Shown one piece after another: positions 27,227-34,207 of a DNA stretch of 64,000 nt. A program made the translations under genes and the position numbers. This DNA comes from RBG-16-66-20 sp052386675 (GTDB taxonomy: Bacteria > Pseudomonadota > Gammaproteobacteria > Burkholderiales > SG8-39): assembly GCA_052386675.1 (NCBI GenBank), contig JBQTJX010000021.1, positions 62,001 to 126,000 on the forward strand, written 5' to 3'. Numbering within the stretch: position 1 is the first letter of the stretch; every line of letters begins with the position of its first letter. Under the pieces are notes generated by a model. That model worked only from the letters and a program-made list of their open reading frames with translations. It was not told the DNA's origin and ran no database searches.

Positions 27227-28159
27227 ATGGCGTCGCGGCGCGGGTTCCTGGGTTTCGCCGCCGCGATGGGCGCGGGCGCCCTTGCCTGGGCTCCCGGCGC
27301 GGCGGCGATCGGGGAAGGGCGACCCAGCAGGACGGCGCTTGGGGCTGCGCGCCATCGGGCAGTCCACCAGATCCTCGAGTATCCGCGCGTGTTCGACGAC
27401 CCCCTCGCCCTGCGTATCATCGGCGCGGATGAGGCGCTCGCGGTGCGCGCGTTCCTCGAACTGGAGCAATCGCCCCGCGCTCGCGCCATGCGCGCCTTCC
27501 TCGCCATGCGCAGCCGCTATGCGGAGGACGGCCTTGCGGAGGCGGTCGATCGCGGCGTGCGCCAGTACGTGGTGCTGGGAGCGGGTTTGGATACCTTCGG
27601 CTATCGCAACCCGCACGACTGGCGCGGATTGACCGTGTACGAGGTGGATTTCCCGGCCACGCAGGAGTGGAAGCGTCGCCGGCTCGCGGAGGCGTCGATC
27701 GATGTCCCCGGTTCGCTGCGCTTCGCGGCGGTGGATTTCGAGCGGCAGACCATTGCGGAGGGCCTGCGTGCCGCCGGCTTCCGGGCCGACCGGCCGGCCT
27801 TCGTTTCGATGCTCGGCGTGGTGATGTACCTCAGCCGTGCGGCGGCGATGGAAACGCTGGGCTGGGCGGGCCGGCTCGCCCTGGGCAGCGAAATGGTGTT
27901 CGACTTCATGCTGCCGGCAGAATCGCTGGGCGCCGCGGAGCGGCGCTCCCGCGCGCGCTCGGCTGCCGGCGTGGCGCGCATCGGCGAGCCCTGGGTGACC
28001 GCATTCGATCCGGGCGGCCTCGCGGCCGAGCTGCGCGGCCTCGGGTACGGGCGCACCGCCGTGCTGGACACCGACCAGGGCAACGCCCGCTACTTCGGGA
28101 AGCGGGACGACGGCTTCCGGCTCCGGGGCTCGGGCCGTATGATGGCGGCGCAGGTCTGA
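27227..28159 (+). CDS. SAM-dependent methyltransferase (TIGR00027/leucine carboxyl-type) with a Tat-like leader
   Basis: This 310-residue protein starts at 27227, two bases after mmsA. The methyltransferase part shows RTALGAARHRAVHQILEYPR, VFDDPLALRIIG, QYVVLGAGLDTFGYR (SAM motif) and VYEVDFPATQEWKR, as in the TIGR00027 family. Unusually, the N-terminus MASRRGFLGFAAAMGAGAL has a twin-arginine motif (RRGFLGF), a hydrophobic stretch and an AAA cleavage-like site, the form of a Tat signal. A SAM enzyme outside the cytoplasm would have no known cofactor supply, so either the leader is not processed or the protein has another role. Confidence 0.8.
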   Translation: MASRRGFLGFAAAMGAGALAWAPGAAAIGEGRPSRTALGAARHRAVHQILEYPRVFDDPLALRIIGADEALAVRAFLELEQSPRARAMRAFLAMRSRYAEDGLAEAVDRGVRQYVVLGAGLDTFGYRNPHDWRGLTVYEVDFPATQEWKRRRLAEASIDVPGSLRFAAVDFERQTIAEGLRAAGFRADRPAFVSMLGVVMYLSRAAAMETLGWAGRLALGSEMVFDFMLPAESLGAAERRSRARSAAGVARIGEPWVTAFDPGGLAAELRGLGYGRTAVLDTDQGNARYFGKRDDGFRLRGSGRMMAAQV

Positions 28160-28181
28160 ACCCACCCTGGGAGGGAAATTC

Positions 28182-29027
28182 ATGAAATCGGTCGCGATTG
28201 CGCTGGGCGCAGCGTTCCTTCTGTGCGCCTGCGCCGGTACCACGGAACGCCCGCCCGCCGTCGAGCGCATGTACGTCATCGACTGCGGCGAGAACCACGT
28301 CAAGGACGTGTCGCGCTGGACCCCGGGCCTGAACGCCGGCATCCCGCATGTGTTCGGCAACCACTGCTACCTGATCCGGCACGCAAAGGGCTGGATGCTG
28401 TGGGACAGCGGCAACCCGGACCGCCTCGCCGCGCTGCCCAAGGGGCTCACGAACCCCCAGGGCACGATCACCGCGTTCATGAAAAAGCCGCTCGCCGAGT
28501 CGCTGAAGCAACTGGGCGTGGCGCCGGCGCAGATCCAGCACTTCGCGCTGTCGCACTACCACGGCGACCATTCCGGCAACGCCAACCTGTTCGCGGCCTC
28601 CACGCACTACATGCAGGCGGCGGACCACGACGTCGTATTCGGCAAGGAACCGCAGAAGTTCGGCGTCGCGGTGGCCAATTTCGAGAAGCTGCGCGGCGCG
28701 AAGACGGTGAAGCTCAACGGCGACCACGACGTCTTCGGCGACGGCTCGGTCCTGATCAAGTCCGCGCCCGGCCACACCCCGGGCCACCAGGTGCTGGTGG
28801 TGCGCCTGCCCAAGTCCGGCCCGGTGATGCTGTCCGGAGATATGGTCCACCTGGGCTACAGCTGGGCGAACCGCATCGTGCCTTCATTCAACTATGACAT
28901 CGCGCAAAGCGGCCGCACCATCGACGCCATGAAGGACTACGCGCAGAAGACCGGCACGAAGCTGTGGATCAACCACGACAAGGAGCAGCACGCCTCGATT
29001 CCCAAGGCGCCTGCGTTCGTCGAATGA
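28182..29027 (+). CDS. MBL-fold metallo-hydrolase lipoprotein (AHL-lactonase-like)
   Basis: This 281-residue protein starts MKSVAIALGAAFLLCACAG, a lipoprotein signal with the modified cysteine probably at residue 17. The zinc-binding motif HYHGDHSGN lies at residues 125-133, with later ligands in SAPGHTPGH, MLSGDMVH and INHDKEQH. The layout (PGLNAGIPHVFGNHCYLIRH, LWDSGNP) resembles N-acyl-homoserine-lactone lactonases and related hydrolases. Membrane-anchored placement implies a periplasmic ester or lactone substrate. It is co-oriented with mmsA and overlaps the TAXI gene start. Confidence 0.88.
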   Translation: MKSVAIALGAAFLLCACAGTTERPPAVERMYVIDCGENHVKDVSRWTPGLNAGIPHVFGNHCYLIRHAKGWMLWDSGNPDRLAALPKGLTNPQGTITAFMKKPLAESLKQLGVAPAQIQHFALSHYHGDHSGNANLFAASTHYMQAADHDVVFGKEPQKFGVAVANFEKLRGAKTVKLNGDHDVFGDGSVLIKSAPGHTPGHQVLVVRLPKSGPVMLSGDMVHLGYSWANRIVPSFNYDIAQSGRTIDAMKDYAQKTGTKLWINHDKEQHASIPKAPAFVE

Positions 29028-29890
29028 TGGGAACCATATTCCTGCTTGTGCTCGGCACCGCGACCCCTGGCGGGGGCTTCCCGGTGTTCGGCGCCGCCTA
29101 CGCCGAGATGCTGAACGCGCAGGAGCCGCGCATGCGCATCGAGCCGCGCAACACCAAGGGCAGCACCGAGAACGTGCCGCTGCTCGAGGCGGGCAAGCTG
29201 GACCTGGGCCTGGTGGCGGGGGAACTCGCCACCGCGGCGCTGGCCAAGCCCGACACCCGGTTGCGCATCGTCGCGGCGATGTACTCCTCTCCCGGCATGT
29301 TCATCGTCAAGTCGGACAGCCCGGTGCGCGGCATCGCCGACCTGAAGGGCCAGCCGGTGGTGCTGGGCACCAAGGGCTCCGGCATCACGGTGCTGGGGCG
29401 CTCGGTGCTAGATGCGCTCGGCATACCGGTGCAAGCCATCACGCTGGAGAAGGCCGCCGACGGCCCGCCGATGCTGCTGGACGGCCGTGCCGCCGCGCTG
29501 TGGGGCGCGGGCGTGGGCTGGCCGGCGTTCACCGCGCTCGCGAAGCAGGGCGGGCGCTTCGTGGTGCCCAGCGCGGACGAGATACGCACGATCCTCGGCA
29601 AGAATGCGTCGCTGCAGGCGGTGACCCTGCCCGCGAAGAGCTATCCGGGGCAGGATGCCGCGTTGAATTCAGTGGGCTCGTGGAGCTACGTCCTCGCCCG
29701 TCCCGGATTGCCCGAAGAGCAGGCCTACCTGCTGGCGCGCGCGCTGCACCTCGCGGAGGCGCCGCTGGCGGCGCGCCTGGACCAGGCGCGCGAAACCACG
29801 GCGGCGAATCTGGCCGCGGCCGCGCCGAGGCGCGAACTCATCCATCCCGGTGCGCTGCGCTACCTGCGCGAAGCCGGACTGCTGCGCTGA
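29024..29890 (+). CDS. TAXI-family TRAP transporter solute-binding protein, atypical N-terminus
   Basis: This 288-residue protein begins at an ATG overlapping the hydrolase stop (ATGA). It has the TAXI-family body: VLGTATPGGGFPVFGAAYAEM, TKGSTENVPLLEAGKLDLGLV, ADLKGQPVVLGTKGSG and DGRAAALWGAGVGWPAF. These proteins bind organic acids in the periplasm for TRAP uptake. Here the family domain starts only about ten residues after the start codon, so a normal signal peptide is missing or very short. No TRAP membrane subunits are nearby. It may be a sensor-type or misannotated-start variant. Confidence 0.8.
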   Translation: MMGTIFLLVLGTATPGGGFPVFGAAYAEMLNAQEPRMRIEPRNTKGSTENVPLLEAGKLDLGLVAGELATAALAKPDTRLRIVAAMYSSPGMFIVKSDSPVRGIADLKGQPVVLGTKGSGITVLGRSVLDALGIPVQAITLEKAADGPPMLLDGRAAALWGAGVGWPAFTALAKQGGRFVVPSADEIRTILGKNASLQAVTLPAKSYPGQDAALNSVGSWSYVLARPGLPEEQAYLLARALHLAEAPLAARLDQARETTAANLAAAAPRRELIHPGALRYLREAGLLR

Positions 29891-29904
29891 ACGGAGAAGC
29901 GAAT

Positions 29905-30702
29905 ATGGGCTTTCCGCAGTACCAGACCCTGAAGGTGGATTCCCGCGGCGAGCACGTGCTGCTGGTGACGCTGAACCGCCCCGAGGCGATGAACTCCCTC
30001 AACACGCAGATGGGGCACGACCAGGTCGACCTCTGGCGCCGGCTCACCGAGGCGCCGGGTGCGGTGCGCTGCGTGGTGCTCACCGGATCCGGCGAGCGCG
30101 CCTTCTGCGCCGGCGCGGACCTGAAGGAGCGCGACGGCATGGGCGTGGAGGTCTGGCGCGTGCAGCACGAACTGTTCGAGCGCGCCTTCGCCGGGCTGGT
30201 CGAGTGCCCGGTGCCGGTGATCGCCGCGGTGAACGGCCACGCCTACGGCGGCGGGCTGGAAATGGCGCTGTGCTGCGATTTCATGTTCGCCTCGCAGACC
30301 GCGCGCGTCGCGCTGCCCGAAACCGCGCGCGGCCTGATGCCCGGCGGCATGGGCACGCAGAATCTTGCCCGCGCCATCGGCGAGCGCCGCGCCAAGGAAC
30401 TGGTGCTGTCCGCGCGCGCCCTGACCGCGGACGAGGCGCTCGCCTGGGGCCTGGTCAACCGCGTTTGCGCGCCGGCAAAGCTGGTCGAGGAAGCGCTCGC
30501 GGTGGCCGAGGCCATCGCCGGCAACGGGCCGCTCGCGGTGCGCCAGGCGAAGAAGTCCATCCACTACGGCCTGGGCATGGACCTGCTGACGGGGTATCGC
30601 TTCGAGATCGAGGCCTACAACCGGCTGGTGGACACCGACGACCGCCGCGAGGGCGTGAAGGCCTTCGTCGAGAAGCGCAAGCCCCGCTTCACCGGCAAGT
30701 AG
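29905..30702 (+). CDS. Enoyl-CoA hydratase/isomerase
   Basis: This 265-residue crotonase starts MGFPQYQTLKVDSRGEHVLL after an ACGGAGAAG ribosome site. It has the two oxyanion-hole segments GERAFCAGADLKERDG and GHAYGGGLEMALCCDF, and the LPETARGLMPGGMGTQNL segment containing a glutamate and the usual active-site region. It should hydrate an enoyl-CoA or act as a related crotonase in the catabolic cluster with mmsA. The exact substrate is not readable. Confidence 0.9.
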   Translation: MGFPQYQTLKVDSRGEHVLLVTLNRPEAMNSLNTQMGHDQVDLWRRLTEAPGAVRCVVLTGSGERAFCAGADLKERDGMGVEVWRVQHELFERAFAGLVECPVPVIAAVNGHAYGGGLEMALCCDFMFASQTARVALPETARGLMPGGMGTQNLARAIGERRAKELVLSARALTADEALAWGLVNRVCAPAKLVEEALAVAEAIAGNGPLAVRQAKKSIHYGLGMDLLTGYRFEIEAYNRLVDTDDRREGVKAFVEKRKPRFTGK

Positions 30703-30705
30703 GCC

Positions 30706-31776
30706 GTGAAGCTGCGCGGCTGGACGCTGGACTTCTACCGCCTGCCCTACCACCGCGAGGTGGTGTGGGCCAACGCGGTGGAGCGTTCGGGGCTGTACGC
30801 GCTGCTGACGCTGGTGTCGGAGGATGGCGCCAGCGGCATCGCCGAGGGCACCATCAAGGACACCTGGAGCGGCGTATCGCCGAAGTCGCTCGCCGCGGTG
30901 CTCGAGGATCTCCTGCTGCCGAAACTGAAGCAGCTGGACCTTGCGGACGACAAGGCAGTCTCGGCGGCGTTCGCGGGCATCCCCGAGAACCGCATGGCCA
31001 AGGGCATGGTCGAGAGCGCGTGCTGGACGATGCGCGCCGCCGTCGCGGGCAAGCCGCTGTGGAAATTGTGGGGCGCATCAGGATCGGTGGAGGTCGCCTG
31101 GACCGTGACGCGGCAGAAGCCCGCGCTCATGGCGAAGGAGTCCGCCGAGGTCTGCGGCAAGTACGGTTTTCGCACGCTAAAGGTGAAGGGCGGGCAGGGC
31201 GTGGACACCGACTTGCAGGCGCTGAAAGATATTCGCGCCGCGGTCGGGCCGGGCGTGGAACTCTACGTGGACGCCAACGGCCACTACTCACGAGTGGAGG
31301 CGGCGGGCTATGTTGACGCGCTCGCCGCGGCCGGCGTGACCGTGGCGGAGGATCCCTGCCGGCTCGCGCCGGACGAGCATTTCGCGAAACTGCAGGCGGG
31401 CAGCCCGATTCCGATCCTGGTGGATCGCAGCTGCGCCTCGCAGGAGGACGCCGCGCTGTACCTGGAACGCGGCGCGAAGGCGCTGTCGACCAAGCCAGGG
31501 CGCGTCGGCCTGCAGGAGACACGCGGCATCGCGACGATGGCGGCGGCGAAGGGCGCGAGGACCGCGGTCGGGATCTACGCCGAGAGCGCGCTGGGCACGC
31601 TGATCAATCTGCAACAGGAAGGGCCGATGGCCGCAGAGCAGACCTTCTTCCTGACGCACACCGCGCAGGTATCGAAGTTGATGCCGGAGATCCGCGGCGG
31701 GCGGATTGCATTGCCGGGCGAAGCCGACCTGTCGCGGCTGGTGGACCGCGACGCGGTGCGAAAGTACATGATTTAG
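30706..31776 (+). CDS. Mandelate racemase/muconate lactonizing enzyme family protein
   Basis: This 356-residue enolase-superfamily protein uses GTG at 30706, three bases after the hydratase stop. Catalytic elements are K159-x-K161 in TLKVKGG, metal ligands D189 (YVDANG), E215 (AEDPC) and the aspartate in ILVDRSC. It abstracts an alpha-proton next to a carboxylate: a racemase, dehydratase or cycloisomerase. Its neighbours suggest degradation of a sugar acid or aromatic-derived acid. Exact function is open. Confidence 0.87.
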   Translation: MKLRGWTLDFYRLPYHREVVWANAVERSGLYALLTLVSEDGASGIAEGTIKDTWSGVSPKSLAAVLEDLLLPKLKQLDLADDKAVSAAFAGIPENRMAKGMVESACWTMRAAVAGKPLWKLWGASGSVEVAWTVTRQKPALMAKESAEVCGKYGFRTLKVKGGQGVDTDLQALKDIRAAVGPGVELYVDANGHYSRVEAAGYVDALAAAGVTVAEDPCRLAPDEHFAKLQAGSPIPILVDRSCASQEDAALYLERGAKALSTKPGRVGLQETRGIATMAAAKGARTAVGIYAESALGTLINLQQEGPMAAEQTFFLTHTAQVSKLMPEIRGGRIALPGEADLSRLVDRDAVRKYMI

Positions 31777-31808
31777 CAGGTGGATTCGCTGCCGTCGGGG
31801 CGACGGAC

Positions 31809-31814
31809 TACAAT
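31809..31814 (+). promoter_or_regulatory. Probable -10 element (TACAAT) for parE
   Basis: TACAAT lies 35 bases upstream of the parE ATG. Just before it, at 31792-31806, CCGTCG-GGG-CGACGG forms a small hairpin that may end transcription from the upstream catabolic operon. A clear -35 box is not visible. Confidence 0.4.
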
Positions 31815-31849
31815 ACCTAGTGTTTCGGCGGTAAAGGACCACTAGATTC

Positions 31850-33823
31850 ATGGCAAAGCAGCAGGCCTATGACGCCTCCGCGATCCAGGCCCTCAAGGGT
31901 TTGGAGCCGGTGCGGCGCATGCCGGGGATGTACACCCACACCATCCATCCCCTGCACATCCTCCAGGAAGCGATCGACAACGCGGTGGACGAGGCCCTGG
32001 CCGGGTTCGGCCGCCGCATCACCGTGAGCCTTTACCAGGACGGCTCGGCCGAGGTCGAGGACGAGGGCCGCGGCGTCCCCGTGGACCTGCACAAGGAGGA
32101 AAAAAAGCCCGCGGTGGAGGTTGCCTTCACCATGTTGCATGCCGGGGGCAAGTTCTCCAAGTCGGGCGAAGGCGTGTACCACATCTCCGGCGGCCTGCAC
32201 GGCGTGGGCGTGGCGGTCTCCAACGCGCTCTCGAAGCGTTGCGAGGTCACCGTCTACCGCGACGGGCACAGGCACAGCATCGCCTTCGAGGGGGGCGAGC
32301 TCAAGCAGAAGTTGAAGAGCGAGAAGATCAAGGACAAGCGCACGGGAACCGTGGTGCGCATCTGGCCCGACCCGAAGTACTTCGACTCGCCCAACATCCC
32401 GCTCGGGGAGCTCGAGCACCTGGTGCGCTCCAAGGCCTACCTGCTGCCGGGACTGACCACCGTGCTTCGTATCGAGGGCAAACCCGAGCAAAGCTGGAAG
32501 TTCGAGCGCGGCATGGCGCAGTACTTCGAGCGCCGGCTGGAGGGCCGCGAGATGGTCGCCCCCATCTTCACCGGCGAGAAGAACTTCGACGACAAGGCCG
32601 CTGCGGACTTCTCGGAGATTGAAACGGGCGAGGGCGCGGCCTGGGCGGTGGGCTGGGTGTCCGATGGCGAGGTGTTCGCCGACAGCCACGTCAACCTGAT
32701 CCCGACGCGCTCGGGCGGCACGCACGAGGCCGGCTTCCGGAACGGCATCTTCGACGCGCTGGCGGCGTTCATGGACACGCGCTCGCTGGCGCCCAAGGGC
32801 GTGAAGCTGATCGCGGATGACCTCTGGCAGCGCGCCTGCTTCACGCTCTCGGCGCGCATCGTGCGCACGCAGTTCCATGGCCAGACCAAGGAGAAGCTCA
32901 CCACGCGGCACGCCAGCAAGCTGCTGGAACTGTGCGTGCGCGATCCGTTCGAGCTGTGGCTAAACCAGCACCCGGACGAGGGCAGGAAAATCGTCGAGCT
33001 CGCCATCGAGCAGGCCATGGCGCGCCTCGCGCGCGGCAAGAAATTCGAGCGCAAGAAGTCATCGGGCGTGGCCACGCTGCCGGGCAAGCTGGTGGACTGC
33101 GCCTCGGAGGACACCTCGCGCAATGAGCTGTTCATGGTGGAGGGCGACTCCGCCGGCGGCTCGGCCAAGGAGGCGCGCAACAAGGAGAACCAGGCGGTGC
33201 TGCCGCTGCGCGGCAAGGTGCTCAACACCATGTCCAAGGACGCGCGCACGGTGCTTGCCAACAAGGAACTGCAGGCCATCGCCACCGCCATCGGCGTCGA
33301 CCCGCACGGCGCGGCGGATACGCCGGACCTGGGCGGCATCCGCTACGGCAAGATCATCATCATGACCGACGCCGACGTGGACGGCGGCCACATCCAGGCG
33401 CTGCTGCTCACCTTCTTTTTCATGCACGCGCCCAAGCTGGTCGAGAGCGGCCACGTCTACGTCGCCCAGCCGCCGCTGTTCAAGATCGAGGTGCCCTCGC
33501 AGGGCAAGGGCAAGCCTGCCCGCAGGGTGTACTGCCTGGACGACGACGAACTGGAAGAGGCCCTGTCGCAGCTGAAGAAGGAGAAGGTGAAGGAAGGCAG
33601 CTGGGAAATCTCGCGCTTCAAGGGCCTGGGCGAGATGAGCCCGGAGCAGCTGTGGGAAACCACCATGAACCCGGACACCCGGCGCCTGGTGCGCATGCAG
33701 CTGGACTCGCGGGAAATCGCGAAGGTGCGCACCGCCTTCGAGCTCCTGATGGATTCCGGCGAAGCCGAAGGCCGCCGCAACTGGATGCGCGAACACTGGA
33801 AAACCGTCGAGGCCGATGTCTAG
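31850..33823 (+). CDS. parE: DNA topoisomerase IV subunit B
   Basis: This 657-residue ATPase subunit starts MAKQQAYDASAIQALKGLEP. It shows the GHKL ATP site (EAIDNAVDEALAG, DEGRGVPVDLHKEEKKPAVE, HISGGLHGVGVAVSNALS) and the Toprim motifs FMVEGDSAGGSAKEARNKEN and IMTDADVDGGHI. With ParC it decatenates daughter chromosomes. Features such as the KEEKKPAVEV insert are typical of ParE rather than GyrB. parC follows about 380 bases downstream, separated by a REP-like hairpin and a small gene. Confidence 0.96.
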   Translation: MAKQQAYDASAIQALKGLEPVRRMPGMYTHTIHPLHILQEAIDNAVDEALAGFGRRITVSLYQDGSAEVEDEGRGVPVDLHKEEKKPAVEVAFTMLHAGGKFSKSGEGVYHISGGLHGVGVAVSNALSKRCEVTVYRDGHRHSIAFEGGELKQKLKSEKIKDKRTGTVVRIWPDPKYFDSPNIPLGELEHLVRSKAYLLPGLTTVLRIEGKPEQSWKFERGMAQYFERRLEGREMVAPIFTGEKNFDDKAAADFSEIETGEGAAWAVGWVSDGEVFADSHVNLIPTRSGGTHEAGFRNGIFDALAAFMDTRSLAPKGVKLIADDLWQRACFTLSARIVRTQFHGQTKEKLTTRHASKLLELCVRDPFELWLNQHPDEGRKIVELAIEQAMARLARGKKFERKKSSGVATLPGKLVDCASEDTSRNELFMVEGDSAGGSAKEARNKENQAVLPLRGKVLNTMSKDARTVLANKELQAIATAIGVDPHGAADTPDLGGIRYGKIIIMTDADVDGGHIQALLLTFFFMHAPKLVESGHVYVAQPPLFKIEVPSQGKGKPARRVYCLDDDELEEALSQLKKEKVKEGSWEISRFKGLGEMSPEQLWETTMNPDTRRLVRMQLDSREIAKVRTAFELLMDSGEAEGRRNWMREHWKTVEADV

Positions 33824-33830
33824 AACCGGT

Positions 33831-33889
33831 AAATCAGGGACGGACCACGTTTTTTCGCTGTGCGGAATATCGTGGTCCGTCCCTGATTT
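33831..33889. repeat. REP-like inverted repeat, 19-base perfect arms (GGGACGGACCACG type)
   Basis: Arms of 19 bases, 33831-33849 and 33871-33889, are perfectly complementary around a 21-base loop. They contain TCAGGGACGGACCACG and its complement. The hairpin is followed by TTTTCGTT and could stop transcription after parE. It belongs to the same family as repeats at 41554, 44991, 47629, 50123 and 51113. Confidence 0.85.
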
Positions 33890-33906
33890 TCGTTGCTGGG
33901 GGGAGC

Positions 33907-34125
33907 ATGGCTAGGAAGGCGAAGCCTGCCTGGGAGCGGGCGTACAAGGGGCACGTGTTGTGGCTGGGCAAGAAGAAGCTGGGCAAGGTGACCCTGGCGG
34001 GCGACGGTCGCTACACATGGGAAGCCGCCGGTCGCGGTGGCGGTGCGAACGACCTCGCCAAGGCGAGGAAGGCCGTCGAGGCAGCGGTGGCGATGGCGGA
34101 CAAGCAGTTGGACCTGTTCGGTTGA
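33907..34125 (+). CDS. Small basic protein of unknown function between parE and parC
   Basis: This 72-residue protein begins MARKAKPAWERAYKGHVLWL after a GGGGGGAG ribosome-site-like run. It is lysine-rich, with a beta-type centre (HVLWLGKKKLGKVTLAGDGR, YTWEAAG) and a helical end (NDLAKARKAVEAAVAMADKQ). No domain is recognised. It lies between the two topoisomerase IV genes, flanked by two hairpins, so its expression may be independent of them. Confidence 0.6.
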   Translation: MARKAKPAWERAYKGHVLWLGKKKLGKVTLAGDGRYTWEAAGRGGGANDLAKARKAVEAAVAMADKQLDLFG

Positions 34126-34160
34126 ACGAGCGGGTATGCGGGCAGGTTTGAGGCCCAGTT

Positions 34161-34193
34161 TCGCCTGAATCGCACAAGGCGCGACTCAGGCGA
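34161..34193 (+). promoter_or_regulatory. Hairpin in the parC leader
   Basis: Interrupted arms TCGCCTGA-A-TCGC and GCGA-C-TCAGGCGA pair around a 7-base loop, ending 14 bases before the parC ATG. The parC ribosome site GGAGA follows directly after it. It may be an operator or an RNA structure that limits translation or read-through. Confidence 0.5.
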
Positions 34194-34207
34194 TCGGAGA
34201 AAAGCAT

